Assembly: GCA_015178975.1 (NCBI GenBank)
Contig: WHVD01000035.1
Coordinates: forward strand, 679,153 to 743,152
Direction of reading: 5' to 3'
DNA: 64,000 nt
From: Hysterangium stoloniferum
Taxonomy: Eukaryota; Basidiomycota; Agaricomycetes; Hysterangiales; Hysterangiaceae
The notes under the pieces were generated by a model. That model was not told where the DNA came from. It saw only the letters and a list, made by a program, of their open reading frames with translations, and ran no database searches. The position numbers and the translations under genes were made by a program. Of the stretch, positions 23,682-35,760 are shown piece by piece (positions within the stretch are counted from its first letter, which is position 1; the number at the start of each line of letters is the position of its first letter).

Positions 23682-25800
23682 GGTGTGAGATCGTGGCAGC
23701 AATCACATACATGATGGACTTCATCCCCACCACCAGACACCCTGACATGTCACCTTTTGAGCTATGGCATGGTAAAAAACTCGATATCTCTCATTTGTGA
23801 CCCCTTGGGTGTATCACCTATGCCAAAATACCAGTTGAGGCTGGAGGTGGGCTCAGTAAACTGGATCCACACTCAATAAAAGGCATCCACATAGGATATT
23901 TCGGACATGACACCTACTGAATTTATGACCCAGAAACCTGCCACATTTTTCATTCTCGTGATGTGATCTTTGAGGAAACATGAAGTCATAAAACACTGAG
24001 TGATGTATCGAGTGAGGGGCAGATGAATCACATTACACTCAAGACACCAATTAGTGAGAAACTAGATGAGACTCACAGGGGATTAGCACCAGGGCATGAT
24101 CACATACCACCAACCAACACACCTCTGCACATCCCAGAAACAACTGTGATGGAAATCATACCACACCACTCATTGTGTGTCCCCATGCCAACACAGGCAC
24201 TCAAAGACTCAATCACCTCAGAGAACAATATATGGGCTGCTAAAGCAGCAGGAGAAGCATGGGTGGATGACAGGATGCACACAACTGACAGTGACCAGAT
24301 TAGAGCCTTCCACACAGACACAACAGTTCCAGACCCAGGAAAATTTTGGCTCCCCAATACATATAGTGAGGTGATGACAGGTCCTGACATATGGGAGGGC
24401 CAATAAACAAAGAGTTGGCCATAATGAGGAAACATGGAGTGTGGACAGTAGTGGATTGCCCCAAGGATGCTAGATTAATAAAGACCCAGTGGACCTTCAC
24501 AAACAAGTATGATGGAAATGGTGAACTCACCACATGCAAAGCACAACTTGTCACTAAAGACTTCACTCAAATCCCTGGTGTCAATTTTTTCAAAACATAC
24601 ACCTTGGTAGTATGAAAGCCTGGCAAACTGACTATGTTGCAGCATACCTAAACTCCATTCCCCAGGCCACAATGTATATTGAACTACCTGATGGAGCAAA
24701 GGAAGCAGGAAAGGTCGGACAACTGGAAAGAACACTCTATGGCACAATGGATGGTGCCAACAACTGGTGGGGTACTCTGGACAGAGAAATGGGTGAGCTG
24801 GGATATTATTGCTGAAAGGCAGACCTGTCAGTCTGCTCCAGACATGCAAATGGAAACACAACCATAACAAGTACTTACACTGATGATACAACCAGGATAT
24901 CCTCCTCTCCTGAAGAAGCCAAACAAGCAAAGGAGGAACTAGGGGGATGCCAGCCTTGTCCTAGGGATATGAATCGATAGAGATAGGGAGCGTGGGACAA
25001 TAAGGATATCGCAATGTGCATACCTTGAATGTGTCCTTGAACATTTTGGAATGGTAGAATCGAACCCTTGTGAAACACCCTTACCCCCAGGCATTGTACT
25101 GACAAGGGAACAGGCCCTGCAGACAGTCAAGGATTGTGTCTTTATCTCAAACAAGCCATATTGTGAGCTGTTAGGGTCAATCATGTATGCACAGATCACT
25201 ATGTGACCAGACCTTTCCTATGCAGTAATCACACTCAGCAAGTTTGCCTCGAACTCAGGGAGAGCACACTGGAATGCACTCACCCATGTACTGTGTTATA
25301 TCAGGAGAACACTCAACTATGGGATCACATACGGTGGCTCAAACAAGGAACTTGCCCCAATTGGGTACATCAATGTGGATTATGCTGGTGATATCGATAC
25401 ATGGTGATCTTGCTCTGGGCATGTCTTCATCCAAGCTGGGGGACCTACCACATGGGGCTCCAAGTACCAACCAACAGTAGCACTATCCACAACAGAGGCA
25501 GAGTACATGGCACTTACCAGAGGGATAAAGCAGATCCTATGGATGTACGCAGCTATGGATGAAGTCGACTTCCCACAGCCCAAGCCAGCAAGGCTATAAC
25601 AATAACTCAGGGGCCATACTCCTAACCAGAAACATGAAGCACAATGCATGTGTAAAGTATATCGACATATGTTATCATTACATATGAGAAGAGGGAAGAA
25701 GGGGATATTGAGGTACAACAAATTGTGTCTGCTGACAATCTTGCGGACATGTTCACAAAGCCATTGGTAAGAACTGTCTTTAACAAACAGTGCATCACAT
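23682..25800 (+). pseudogene. Copia-4 integrase end, RT and RNase H
   Basis: Integrase resumes at 23682 (AITYMMDFIPTTRHPDMSPF), followed by a linker at 24023-24406. RT starts at 24391 (MRKHGVWTVVDCPKDARLIK, WTFTNKYDGNGELTTCKAQL, FTQIPGVNFFKTYT) and continues with VAAYLNSIPQATMYIELPDG and LERTLYGTMDGANNWW. RNase H occupies about 25200-25800 (NSGRAHWNALTHVLCYI, TEAEYMALTRGIKQILWMYA, DMFTKPLVRTVFNKQC). Several stops and frameshifts occur, and part of RT is missing or decayed around 24830-25060. Confidence 0.85.
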
Positions 25801-25822
25801 TGCGACTATGTGAGAGGGGGAG

Positions 25823-26040
25823 TGTTGAAATATGCTCAAGTGCCTGAGTCTGTGTCAACCTTACACCTAGCACACAAGTCAATGTCAAGCCTACATGGCC
25901 ATACCAAGTGGAATGGTACCTTAGACATGTATACCAATGTGACACATTCACATTGACAGTAGTATATTTAAGTACAACATTTGTAGCTTCATACCTCAGT
26001 TGAAGTATACTATTGTACTGACTGAGCGTATTTCATTACA
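25823..26040 (+). mobile_element. Copia-4 3' LTR (218 bp)
   Basis: TGTTGAAATATGC to TTTCATTACA, preceded by the purine tract gagagggggag. It is shorter than the interrupted 5' LTR, which has an internal duplication ending twice in ttcattacag. Confidence 0.9.
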
Positions 26041-26075
26041 TGCAGAAGCCCTGGGTTCAATCCCCAGTCTGGCCA
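26041..26075 (+). tRNA. tRNA-like sequence, 3' half
   Basis: Starts with the duplicated tgcag of the anticodon stem, then aagcc, a perfect T arm CTGGG-TTCAATC-CCCAG (B-box GGTTCAATCCC), acceptor strand TCTGGCC and discriminator A. A short T run follows at 26079-26084. See the 5' half at 19011-19052. Confidence 0.5.
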
Positions 26076-26848
26076 TTCATTTTCTACACTTTTAACAGTA
26101 GGTACTAGGGCGAGTAGGTGTGGGTATGTGGGTCAATTGTAGAGTGGGGGAGGGTGAGAGGGCAAATCACATGCATGTACATAACTCGGCTCTTACAGAT
26201 TATATACTCTGATCTTCCCACTTTCCTGATGTATGGTGATAGATCATTCATTAAGGGCAATTACTGCAATTGAATAATTGAGCTAGTAAGTAATATCATA
26301 CGCTAATCTCGTTCAGAAACACTGCTGATAGTTCTATCTTAGCCTTTGGAACTTGAAGCTTGACTACCAAACATAGCGCCCACCACGGCGACAGTAGTCA
26401 TCAATATCGATACCAACGAACGAGCTATCTCTGGTATCATCAATGATACACATTGCCGACTTTTTGACAAAGATGAAACTAAAGACCCTTGTGGCTTCCG
26501 TTCTCTACCTCAAATAATTTTTACTACTTTATCACCTTAAAATAAACGCATTATCCGTGTGATCTATCATTTATTGATCATTAAGTAGTATTGGGCGATT
26601 GACAATCGCAAACTATGAGCTGATGAATGGTTTCTGTTCGGGCCTAAATAGCTCAACTACAGTTTTAGAATTAGCGTTACTCTGAGTATCCTTACGGCCC
26701 GAGCATTCAAGCAATTGCAACTCTCTGGCCAGCGAACATGTGGATCTTGCGCTAAATATTCGCGATGTTCGAGGTCATATACACGATACAAATAGGAGAA
26801 AACCAACAAAGGTGACTAGAAAAGACCGCGCTAGGCAGATTGAATCCT

Positions 26849-29056
26849 TCAATCATTGAAATGTTTCAGCAAACTCTCGGCCTCCTCCGAGCGTGGCAGT
26901 ATTGAACATTGGAAAGGATCCGGACGCCTTTTGAATGGTCCAAGTGATAAATGACATATAAACATGAAATATGTGGCACTCACGAGACAGCCCCAGATGT
27001 GAAGGTAATGTTGAGTAAGATCTCCTTCCCGCCTGCGCCTTTCGCACAGGAGAAGTTGAATACTTTAAGAAGAGAGGCAACCGCAATGAAAATCGTCTTC
27101 TCAGCTATATAACGACCCGGACATATCCTAGCGTTTTGCCGTAAGTAAGTGGCCGAGCTGTTGTGAAACAGTCATACCGTCTTCCAAAGCCGAAGGCCGG
27201 AGAAATATCTGGCTTTACGTCGGGTAGGAAGAAGCGTTCGGGATTGAATTCGTCGACTTTGGGCCCATAGACCTTCTCGTCGTGTAGCATAGCCCTGATG
27301 GAGTATTTTCGCTACAACCCACGGCTACAAAGATGTAAGACTGACGTACCATGAATTACCAACAACAATAGTGCCTTTCCGAATGAACATATTATTGTAT
27401 ACATCATCTTCCATCAATGCGTGAGCAACACCCAAGGGAAGGACTGGGCGCCATCTGCAGTAGACGGATGCTTAATAGTTACCTGATATAAAGGAGGGCC
27501 ATGAGGCCTTGAGTGAATGTCTCACCGCTGAATTTCCAGGCAGATAGCATTGATATACGGCAACGATGGCCGATCCTCAAATGTGGGAAGACGATCAATT
27601 CCAAGCACATTGTCAAGTTCTGCCTGTGCCTTCTTCTGGACCTCGGGATACTTTATCATAGCTATTATAAACCATTGCAGAGCGACAGTCGTCTGAGGCG
27701 GATGTAATGGGAGGAAGATCAAAGCAGCCTCGGAATTCACGTACAGTGTCCGTACCAGCAGCATAGCCCGTGGCAGCTGTGCCTCGGATGACCTCCTCTT
27801 CTTCAGCGACACCTTCGTCCGTTCTCCGTGCTAGACGTTCTAGTGCCGAGGCAGTGTATGATACTGTAGCGTTTCCTGCTGCCTATCATGATAATGTGAG
27901 CTATCAGCATACAAATGACGCAGGTGAGAAGTACCATGGTCCTTTTACATTCCTCATGGGGCATCACAGGCATTTTACTGCAGAGTTCTTCTTTCCAAAT
28001 GCGAGCTTTCACTTTGAACCCGGCTCCGGGCATCCATTCTGGAACGTACTTGACTGATTTACATGTCAGCTCCAGTTAAACGTCTATCAGAATCACTGAC
28101 GTATTGGGAATGTGTCCACAATATATGTTCCAGGATTTGCAGCAACTGCAACAACTTTGACGGCTTCTTCTGCCAGCTTCAAGTAAGGATCTTCAGATGG
28201 CTTAACTTTGATGCCATATAAGATCTACAACCAGCCCAAGCCCATTACTTGCTTTGTCTGCCAAAATCCCTGAGGGGTTCTTACATCCATAGTAATGGCA
28301 CCAGAAAGTTGTCGAGTGTGGTCCATGAAATCATGCGGGGTCTCTTGTAATCGTTTAAGAAGATCACTAATGGCAATGTGAGCTTCATTGGGATATGCGA
28401 GGTTCAGACGTACCGCGCGTGCTTTATCTGCAAGGGTTCATATGCTTTGATAGCTCCGGGGTAGAAATGTTGGTGGAACATTCTACGATTGCGCCGCCAA
28501 CGATCACCATAATGCATAAGGACGAAACTCCAGTCAAATCCCATCCTGTGAGAGAAGTTGTAGCATAGGTTCTGAACTCTTTACAACAGACCATCCGACT
28601 TACAGGTAGTTAAGCATGGGAAAATCAAAACGATCGGAATAAATCGAAGATCTATTCTCGAACAGCTCTTTTGCCGCAGATACCGAATTGACGAAAATCA
28701 TATGCTGTTGCAACGCTTTGACATAGACAACATCACCTACATTTGGGAAGTCAAATGGGGTTTTAAGCTCATAGTTTTGAGCGCACGTGTTGACTTGACG
28801 CACCGTACTGTTTAGCCCAACTAGTGTATGTTTCCCATTGATGAGTCTTCGGTAAATCATAGAGGTTCCCGACAATGGGACGCCTAGGAGGGCCAGGAGG
28901 GAGGGTTATATCTGAACGGAACGTGTAATGAGTAATTTGCTATGCTGTCCATGAAGATATTCACTTACTTTTCGGGAGTCGCGATCGGTTCCATAGCATA
29001 TATACGAAAAAACAGGTAAGTCCCACCAGCAAGGCATCCAACCTATAATAGGGCAT
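26849..29056 (-). CDS. Cytochrome P450 monooxygenase, copy A
   Basis: A membrane-anchored, heme-thiolate monooxygenase, expected at the ER. Thirteen exons can be placed: 29056-28969, 28911-28804, 28736-28604, 28545-28414, 28366-28285, 28224-28101, 28053-27935, 27882-27745, 27692-27526, 27454-27350, 27294-27178, 27127-26984 and 26927-26849. They sum to 1536 nt, giving 511 residues, a normal family length, with GT-AG introns of about 46-67 bp. Motifs: N-terminal anchor YRLDALLVGLTCFFVYMLW, Pro hinge LPPGPPRRPIVGN, C helix WRRNRRMFHQ, I helix AAGTDTT, ExxR (EIQR), RWRPVLPLG, NPERF, and heme loop FGFGRRICPGR with the axial Cys. It resembles the basidiomycete P450s often annotated as O-methylsterigmatocystin oxidoreductase-like. 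The substrate cannot be inferred. No cluster partners are nearby except its own duplicate. Confidence 0.9.
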
Positions 29057-29538
29057 GGGTTTCACTGGTGTGGTTGACGGAGCGGAGTGAGATGCAAGCA
29101 CAAAGTGGTAGGGAAGCAGGTTAATATAATTGTGCACCATACCGTGGCTGATAATCCCTAACTTCCTATTAGTAGCTAAATTGGACACTTTTCCAAATAT
29201 ATCCCTTGTTTCCGGAATTCTACTGACGGCCAAATTACGGTGATCGATCGCAAAGCCTAGTACATAAACAGATCCTAGCATATCTTAATTATATCTCGAG
29301 GAAAGAAGTTGGCGCAGAAATAATGAAGAAAATATACTCACGGTGGCGTGAACAAGGACCTTACCGGTCGCTGCAAGTTGCTTCTCCCTAAACAGGCTTC
29401 TCACGTATAATATCGAGGTCGGAGACGTACAGGGGGGGGGGGGGGAATGTTAGAAGTCCTAATGTTGCACATCGTCGACGCTCGGCTAATTGTGTACTAT
29501 ACAGTAACTTAGTCATCAGATGTATTTAGGTAGGGACT

Positions 29539-29904
29539 TTGTCATCCCCTCACCCACATGAAATCCCATTGCATATCCTTACAGGTTATGGGCCCCGCCA
29601 GTTGCCTCTAATTTGCTTATCTACTGCTGCTATATCTAAACTACACCCCTTTGTCATTGTCAACATTGCTGCTCCTATTTCGAAAATTTTTGTTGGTGCA
29701 ATGAGAGGTGAACTTACAAAGTGTGGTATTGGGACTAAAGATACTGTGGAGTGGCAGTGGTATATGGAGCATGGTTTATTGGGAATGGACTCACAGATTG
29801 TTGTACCTGTTCCTGGGTTTGATGAAGACAACAACATTCGACTTCGAGTTCTGCGAACTGACCTTTGCAAAGTAGGCCTGTTGTCCCACGAGTGGCCAGG
29901 CTGA
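29539..29904 (+). CDS. ORF inside the miniature LTR element, unrecognised (possibly captured)
   Basis: A 121-residue ORF that begins in the LTR and runs through the primer-binding site. The credible part starts after it (LPLICLSTAAISKLHPFVIV) and continues with GAMRGELTKCGIGTKDTVEW and VPVPGFDEDNNIRLRVLRTD, ending SHEWPG-stop. Composition is balanced and free of low complexity, which suggests a captured exon rather than a chance ORF. I do not recognise a family, and no Gag, protease or RT motif is present. The real start may be an internal Met near 29701. Confidence 0.4.
   Translation: MSSPHPHEIPLHILTGYGPRQLPLICLSTAAISKLHPFVIVNIAAPISKIFVGAMRGELTKCGIGTKDTVEWQWYMEHGLLGMDSQIVVPVPGFDEDNNIRLRVLRTDLCKVGLLSHEWPG
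29584..29596 (+). promoter_or_regulatory. Primer-binding site of the miniature LTR element
   Basis: GGTTATGGGCCCC, identical to those of copia-2 and copia-4, immediately after the LTR end TTACA. Confidence 0.8.
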
Positions 29905-31549
29905 AGTATTCTGTTATTTGTGGGGACTAGGAGTTGTGAGCAGGGCTCTGCAGTCTAGCATGTGAAATCCGGGAGGTTAGGAGGATGTGTACTAGGAATT
30001 GTGAGCCAAAGGTACCATTCGACGCTAACATAGTGGAGGTGTGGTCTGGGAGGTTGGGGGAATGCATTCTAGGAGCAAGGGTCATTCCAAGGTTCAATTC
30101 GATGCCAAAAGTATCAGATGGATTGCTTCTAGTGGGCGCAGGCACATTTTTCAATTTCGGATGGATTTTCGGACATATTTTCGGACAGGTTTTTGGATGG
30201 TTTTTGCATCAAATCAGCACAGGCATACGTGTGAATTTCAGACAGATTTTTTGGACGGATTTTGCGCCAAGTGGGCGCATTTTTCTTTGTATTAAAAGGA
30301 TGTTTAATTTTTGGCTGGTATGTATGGATTTACTATGGGCTCTCAACGACATGCAAAGTGGGCATGTTAGAAGTCCTAATGTTGCACATCGTCGATGCTC
30401 AGCTAATTGTGTACTATACAGTAGCTTAGTCATCAGATGTATTTAGGTAGGGACTTTGCCATCCCCTCACCCACATGAAATCCCATTGCATATCCTTACA
30501 GGGAAGGGGTTCATGACATGAGAAAAACACATTGTGTTACAATTTGACATAGGGCCTACTTCGTCCTCTCCTTCCTGCGACTTCGCATCTGAATTAGGCA
30601 TGTTCTCATGCTAAGATATGACGTTTGTCACCACGCTTGTATAATATATGTTTCTATTATTAGATAACGAAAACAATCTCTGGTAGTGGGGCTAAACAGC
30701 TGAGGTGTACTAACTACGAGCTGTAAAATTTAAAGTACTAATGTTTTATCTATTACAGCTGTTTGTATTACGTAAGACGCACGCTTGTATTAGAATGTGT
30801 CCAATATCTCCACAAATATGCCACCAAATCACACAAAGACTGGATAGTTTGTCTTGTAATTAAATATACTAGTGCCTTCCAATACTACCTTCAAATAATT
30901 CTCTTCACATAAAATTTGTCTCTATGCTAGTGTACATACAGCTCACAAACTCATTTGTGGGCTGTAAAATGGACTGTAGAACCTGAGCTTGTAATATAGT
31001 GTTTATATAGTATATATCAAGTGTTACCAACCTTCCCCCCCTTTTTTATTGTCCCATGGCATGTGTAAAGTTAAGTTGACCATGTTTTGGCACCTCCTCC
31101 TTGTGAACTCATTTGTACAGGAACCACTGAGCCGATCTACCTCTCCTGAGTATGGTGTAGCTAATATGTGTATTTAGTGCCTAATATACATTTCTTGAAA
31201 CAGATGTGATCCTTGCACACTCAGCAATGTGTTGGCCCCCTGGGAAGTGGATCACTCAAAAGTAAGCTGAGACCTGTAAATATATCAGAAGAAAATGATA
31301 TAAAACAGTCATTAAATGTAAATACCATGTGAGAGAACATTCATGATATCATAATGAGATGCCAAAGTCTCCCACTGTGCTTCTGTGGGCACCAGTCATC
31401 CATCCATTCCTGCACAACTCTCACACTCTCAAAGTGCATCAAAAGTGTGTCTTGACAATACATATAATATTTCTGCATGCATTTTAGTTGGATATCAAGC
31501 ACTGTATGATGTTATTGTCAGCACACTTCATGAGAGGTGATGTAGGAAA

Positions 31550-32300
31550 GTAGTCATATTTTTGAGATGTTAGAAGTCACATTGACAGCAGTGGCTGATG
31601 TGTGGGTGTGGGTAATTCCTCTGTGAGAAAAGTGTGGAGGGGCAAGGGCAACACACTGAATAACATCAATGCTTTGCATGCTGGCCCTGTGCCACCTCCT
31701 GATGATTAAAAATGGATCAATGGCATGTGCAATAGTGGGGCACAGCACCTGGCAGGAGCCATTATGGAGGTTGGAAGGCTAGATGCTTATCACTATAAAG
31801 CACACTGCGACTCTTGGTGATGATCACCAAGCCAGACAGTAGTGTGATGTAATCATACTACCTCAATAATGCCCTGTGTCCCACCCAACTGTCCATTCTC
31901 TGACAAACTGTGAAGAGATTCTTGGTGATACTGTTCACAGGCTCTTTCTTTGCTCCCCTGCTGTGTTAGACTGAGTAATGGCAGTCACAAAAAGTGTTTC
32001 CAGGCCAGCCTTGCAGTCATTTTCAGAAAGAGTTGGATTCAACATGAAAGATATGACAGGCACGCTCCCTTTTATGCCATCTGTGATAGATGTTAGCTCA
32101 GATTGGACCTTGGTGTCTGGTGTGGTTTGAAAAGTGTGGCAGAGTAAGCTGCATTAGAGTATTTGGCAGTGATGGATGAGGTGGTGTGGTGTGTGAAGGC
32201 TGGCAAAGCTTTGACAGCCATTGTGGTAAGTGGCATTCCAGGGCATTTCAAGATAGTTTTAAGATCCAAAGTCCTTGCTGCAAGCCAGGTCAACCTTACC
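31550..32300 (-). pseudogene. Degraded coding stretch in unit A, unrecognised
   Basis: Minus-strand protein-like segments: FTHHTTSSITAKYSNAAYSA (about 32130-32200), then in a shifted frame SITDGIKGSVPVISFMLNPT and SENDCKAGLETLFVTAITQS (about 31970-32080), and PFLIIRRWHRASMQSIDVIQ (about 31660-31720). The parallel stretch in unit B keeps the same segments, with different frameshifts. The family is not recognised. It may be a transposon-derived gene. Confidence 0.45.
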
Positions 32301-33016
32301 AAAATTTTCTTTAATTCTACTTAAACATTTTTCAAGTGCATTTAAGGTATATAAGGACAGAAAACATTTTCCTGATGCAGTGTATACTCTGATCTTCCCA
32401 CTTTCCTGATGTATGGTGATAGATCGTTCATTCAGGTCAATTATTGCAATTGAATTATTGAGCTAGTAAGTAATATAATACACTAATCTTGTTCAGAAAC
32501 ACTCCTGATAGTTCTATCTTAGCCCTTGGAACTTGAAGCTTGACTACCAAACATAACGCCCACCATGGCGACAGTAGTCATCAATATCGAGACCAACGAA
32601 CTAGCTCTGGTATCATCAATGATACAAATTGCCGGTTTTTTGACAAACATGAAACTGAAGACTCTTGTGGCTTCCGTTCTCTACCTCAAATAATTTTTAC
32701 TACTTTATCACCTTAAAATAAACGCATTATCCGTGTGATCTATCATTTATTGATCATTAAGTAGTATTGGGCGATTGACAATCGCAAACTATGAGCTGAT
32801 GAATGGTTTCTGTTCAGGCCTAAATAGCTCAACTACAGTTTTAGAATTAGTTGAGTATCCTTACGGCCCGAGCATTCAAGCAATTGCAACTCTCTGGCCA
32901 GCGAACATGTGGATCTTGCGCTAAATATTCGCGAATTTCGAGGTCATATACACGATACAAATAGGAGAAACCCAACAAATGTGACTAGAAAAGACCGTGC
33001 TAGGCAGATTGAATTT

Positions 33017-35224
33017 TTAATCATTAAAATGTTTCAGCAAACTCTTGGCCTCCTCCGAGCGTGGCAGTATTGAACATTGGAAAGGATCCGGACGCCTTTT
33101 GAATGGTCCAAGTGATAAATGACATATAAACATGAAATATGTGGCACTCACGAGACAGCCCCAGATGTGAAGGTAATGTTGAGTAAGATCTCCTTCCCGC
33201 CTGCGCCTTTCGCACAGGAGAAGTTGAATACTTTAAGAAGAGAGGCAACCGCAATGAAAATCGTCTTCTCAGCTATATAACGACCCGGACATATCCTAGC
33301 GTTTTGCCGTAAGTAAGTGGCCGAGCTGTTGTGAAACAGTCATACCGTCTTCCAAAGCCGAAGGCCGGAGAAATATCTGGCTTTACGTCGGGTAGGAAGA
33401 AGCGTTCGGGATTGAATTCGTCGACTTTGGGCCCATAGACCTTCTCGTCGTGTAGCATAGCCCTGATGGAGTATTTTCGCTACAACCCACGGCTACAAAG
33501 ATGTAAGACTGACGTACCATGAATTACCAACAACAATAGTGCCTTTCCGAATGAACATATTATTGTATACATCATCTTCCATCAATGCGTGAGCAACACC
33601 CAAGGGAAGGACTGGGCGCCATCTGCAGTAGACGGATGCTTAATAGTTACCTGATATAAAAGAGGACCATGAGCCCTTAAGTGAATGTCTCACCGCTGAA
33701 TTTCCAGGCAGATAGCATTGATATACGGCAACGATGGCTGATCCTCAAATGTGGGGAGACGATCAATTCCAAGCACGTTGTCAAGTTCTGCCTGTGCCTT
33801 CTTCTGGACCTCGGGATACTTTATCATAGCTATTATAAACCATTGCAGAGCCACAGTCGTCTGAGGCAGATGTAATGGGTGGAAGATCAAAGTAGCCTTG
33901 GAATTCACGTACAGTGTCCGCACCAGCAGCAAAGCCCGTGGCAGCTGTGCCTCGGATGATCTCCTCTTCTTCAGCAACACCTTCGTCCGCTCTACGTGCT
34001 AGACGTTCTAGTGCCGAGGCAGTGTATGACACTGTAGCGTTTCCTGCTGCCTATCATGATAATGTGAGCTATCAGCATACAAATGACGCAGGTGAGAAGT
34101 ACCATGGTCCTTTTACATTCCTCATGTGGCATCACAGGCATTTTACTGCCGAGTTCTTCTTTCCAAATGCGAGCTTTCACTTTGAACCCGGCTCCGGGCA
34201 TCCATTCTGGAACGTACTTGACTGATTTACATGTCAGCTCCAGTTAAACGTCTATCAGAATCACTGACGTATTGGGAATGTGTCCACAATATAGGTTCCA
34301 GGATTTGCAGCAGCTCCAGCAACTTTGAGAGCTTCTTCTGCCAGCTTCAAGTAAGGATCTTCAGATGGCTTAACTTTGATGCCATATAAAATCTACAACC
34401 AGCCCAAGCCCATTACTTGCTTTGTCTGTCAAAATCCCTGAGGGGTTCTTACATCCATAGTAATGGCACCAGAAAGTTGTCGAGTGTGGTCCATGAAATC
34501 ATGCGGGGTCTCTTGTAATCGTTTAAGAAGATCACTAATGGCAATGTGAGCTTCATTGGGATATGTGAGCTTCAGACCTACCGCGCGTGCTTTATTTGCA
34601 AGGGTTGATATGCCTTGATAGCTCCGGGGTAGAAATGTTGATGGAACATTCTACGATTGCGCCGCCAACGATCACCATAACGCATAACAACGAAACTCCA
34701 GTCAAATCCCATCCTGTGAGAGAAATGGTAGCATAAGTTCTTAACTCATTACAAAGACCATCTGACTTACAAGTCATTAACCATGGGAAAATCAAAACGG
34801 TCGGAATAAATCGAAGATCTATTCTCGAACAGCTCTTTTGCCGCAGATACCGAATTGACGAAAATCATATGCTGTTGCAACACTTTGACATAGACAACAT
34901 CACCTACATTTGGGAAATGAAATGGTGTTTCAAGCTCATGGTTTTGAGCCGCACTTGTTGACTTGACGCACCGTACTGTTTAGCCCAACTAGTGTATGTT
35001 TCCCATTGATGAGTCTTCGGTAGATCATAGAGGTTCCCGACAATGGGACGCCTAGGAGGGCCAGGAGGGAGGGTTATATCTGAACGGAACGTGTAATGAG
35101 TAATTTGCTATGCTGTCCATGAAGATATTCACTTACTTTTCGGGAGTCGCGATCGGTTCCATAGCATATATACGAAAAAACAGGTAAGTCCCGCCAGCAG
35201 GGCATCTAACCTATAATAGGGCAT
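33017..35224 (-). CDS. Cytochrome P450 monooxygenase, copy B
   Basis: Duplicate of the gene at 26849-29056 with the same 2208-bp genomic span and exon-intron layout. Two single-base indels compensate each other and fall in introns. Motifs are retained: YRLDALLAGLTCFFVYMLW anchor, LPPGPPRRPIVGN, WRRNRRMFHQ, I helix AAGADTT (Thr to Ala at the variable position of the oxygen-binding motif), EIQR, RWRPVLPLG, FGFGRRICPGR. The stop is TAA instead of TGA after the same LLKHFND end. Conservative replacements occur elsewhere (for example MLNYL to MVNDL). No stop or frameshift was seen, so both copies look functional. The substrate is unknown. Confidence 0.88.
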
Positions 35225-35760
35225 GGGTTTCACTGATGTGGTTGATGGAGCGGAGTGAGATGCAGGCACAAAGTGGTAGGGAGGCAGGTTAATATAATTG
35301 TGCACCATACCGTGGCTGATGATCCCTAACTTCCTATTAGTAGCTGAATTGGACACTTTTTTAAATATATCCTTTGTTTTCCGGACTTCTACTGATGGCC
35401 AAATTACGGTGATCGATCGCAAAGCTGAGTACATAAGCAGATCCCAGCATATCTTAATTATATCTCGAGGAAGGAAGTTGGCGCAGAAATAATGAAGAAA
35501 ACATACTCACTGTGGCGTGAACAAGGACCTCACCGGTCGCTGCAAGTTGCTTCTCCCTAAACAGGCTTCTCCGATATAATATCGGAGTCAGAGACGTACA
35601 AGAGGGGGGAGGGGTTCGCGACATGAGAACGACACATCGCGTTACAATTTGACATAGGGCCTACTTCGGCCTCTCCTTCTTGCGACTTCGCGTCCGAATT
35701 AGGCATATTCTCATGCTAAGATATGACGTCTGTCACCACGCTTGTATAATATAAATTTCT

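Larger units (their letters stand above)
19053..26040 (+). mobile_element. Copia-4: full-length but dead Ty1/copia element with nested insertions
   Basis: A Ty1/copia element bounded by a 5' LTR (TGTTGAAATAGG.., ending TTACA at 19957) and a 3' LTR at 25823-26040. Both ends carry the target duplication tgcag (19048-19052 and 26041-26045). A primer-binding site follows the 5' LTR, and the polypurine tract gagagggggag precedes the 3' LTR. Inserted into it are solo LTRs A (19167-19750), D (21189-21818) and C (22935-23676), plus a 176-bp element (21961-22136). The coding region is littered with stops and has lost most CpGs. The nested LTRs keep more CpG and are therefore younger. Confidence 0.9.
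29448..30500 (+). mobile_element. Miniature LTR retrotransposon (TRIM/LARD-like) carrying an ORF
   Basis: Two 136-bp LTRs (29448-29583 and 30365-30500; TGTTAGAAG to TTACA) differ at four positions, all transitions. They flank 781 bp of internal DNA. Target duplication gggaa is perfect (29443-29447 and 30501-30505). The copia-type primer-binding site GGTTATGGGCCCC follows the 5' LTR. There is no gag or pol, so it must be mobilised in trans, presumably by a copia element using the same primer. The internal region holds an ORF (29539-29904) and an imperfect duplication of about 75 bp. It is missing from duplication unit B. Confidence 0.9.
26202..32230. repeat. Tandem segmental duplication, unit A
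   Basis: From tatactctgatcttccc to about gctttgacagccattgt. The unit is collinear with 32392-37880 apart from later insertions. It carries P450 copy A, a 1053-bp miniature LTR element (29448-30500, absent from unit B), and a degraded coding stretch. Introns and flanks are conserved almost as well as exons, so the duplication is recent. Confidence 0.9.

Noticed and set aside
27770-28057. Plus-strand ORF of 95 codons (and its twin at 33914-34225)
   Set aside because: Antisense shadow of P450 exons 6-8; the minus strand carries the conserved motifs.
28367-28440. Apparent frame break in both P450 copies after YEPLQIKHAR
   Set aside because: A 47-nt GT-AG intron (28413-28367) restores RDLLKRLQ in frame, and total exon length stays a multiple of three. 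It is not a mutation.
29432-29445. Run of 14 G as a possible regulatory G-quadruplex
   Set aside because: A homopolymer next to the miniature LTR element. Unit B has a shorter, interrupted G run here; length variation or sequencing error is more likely than function.
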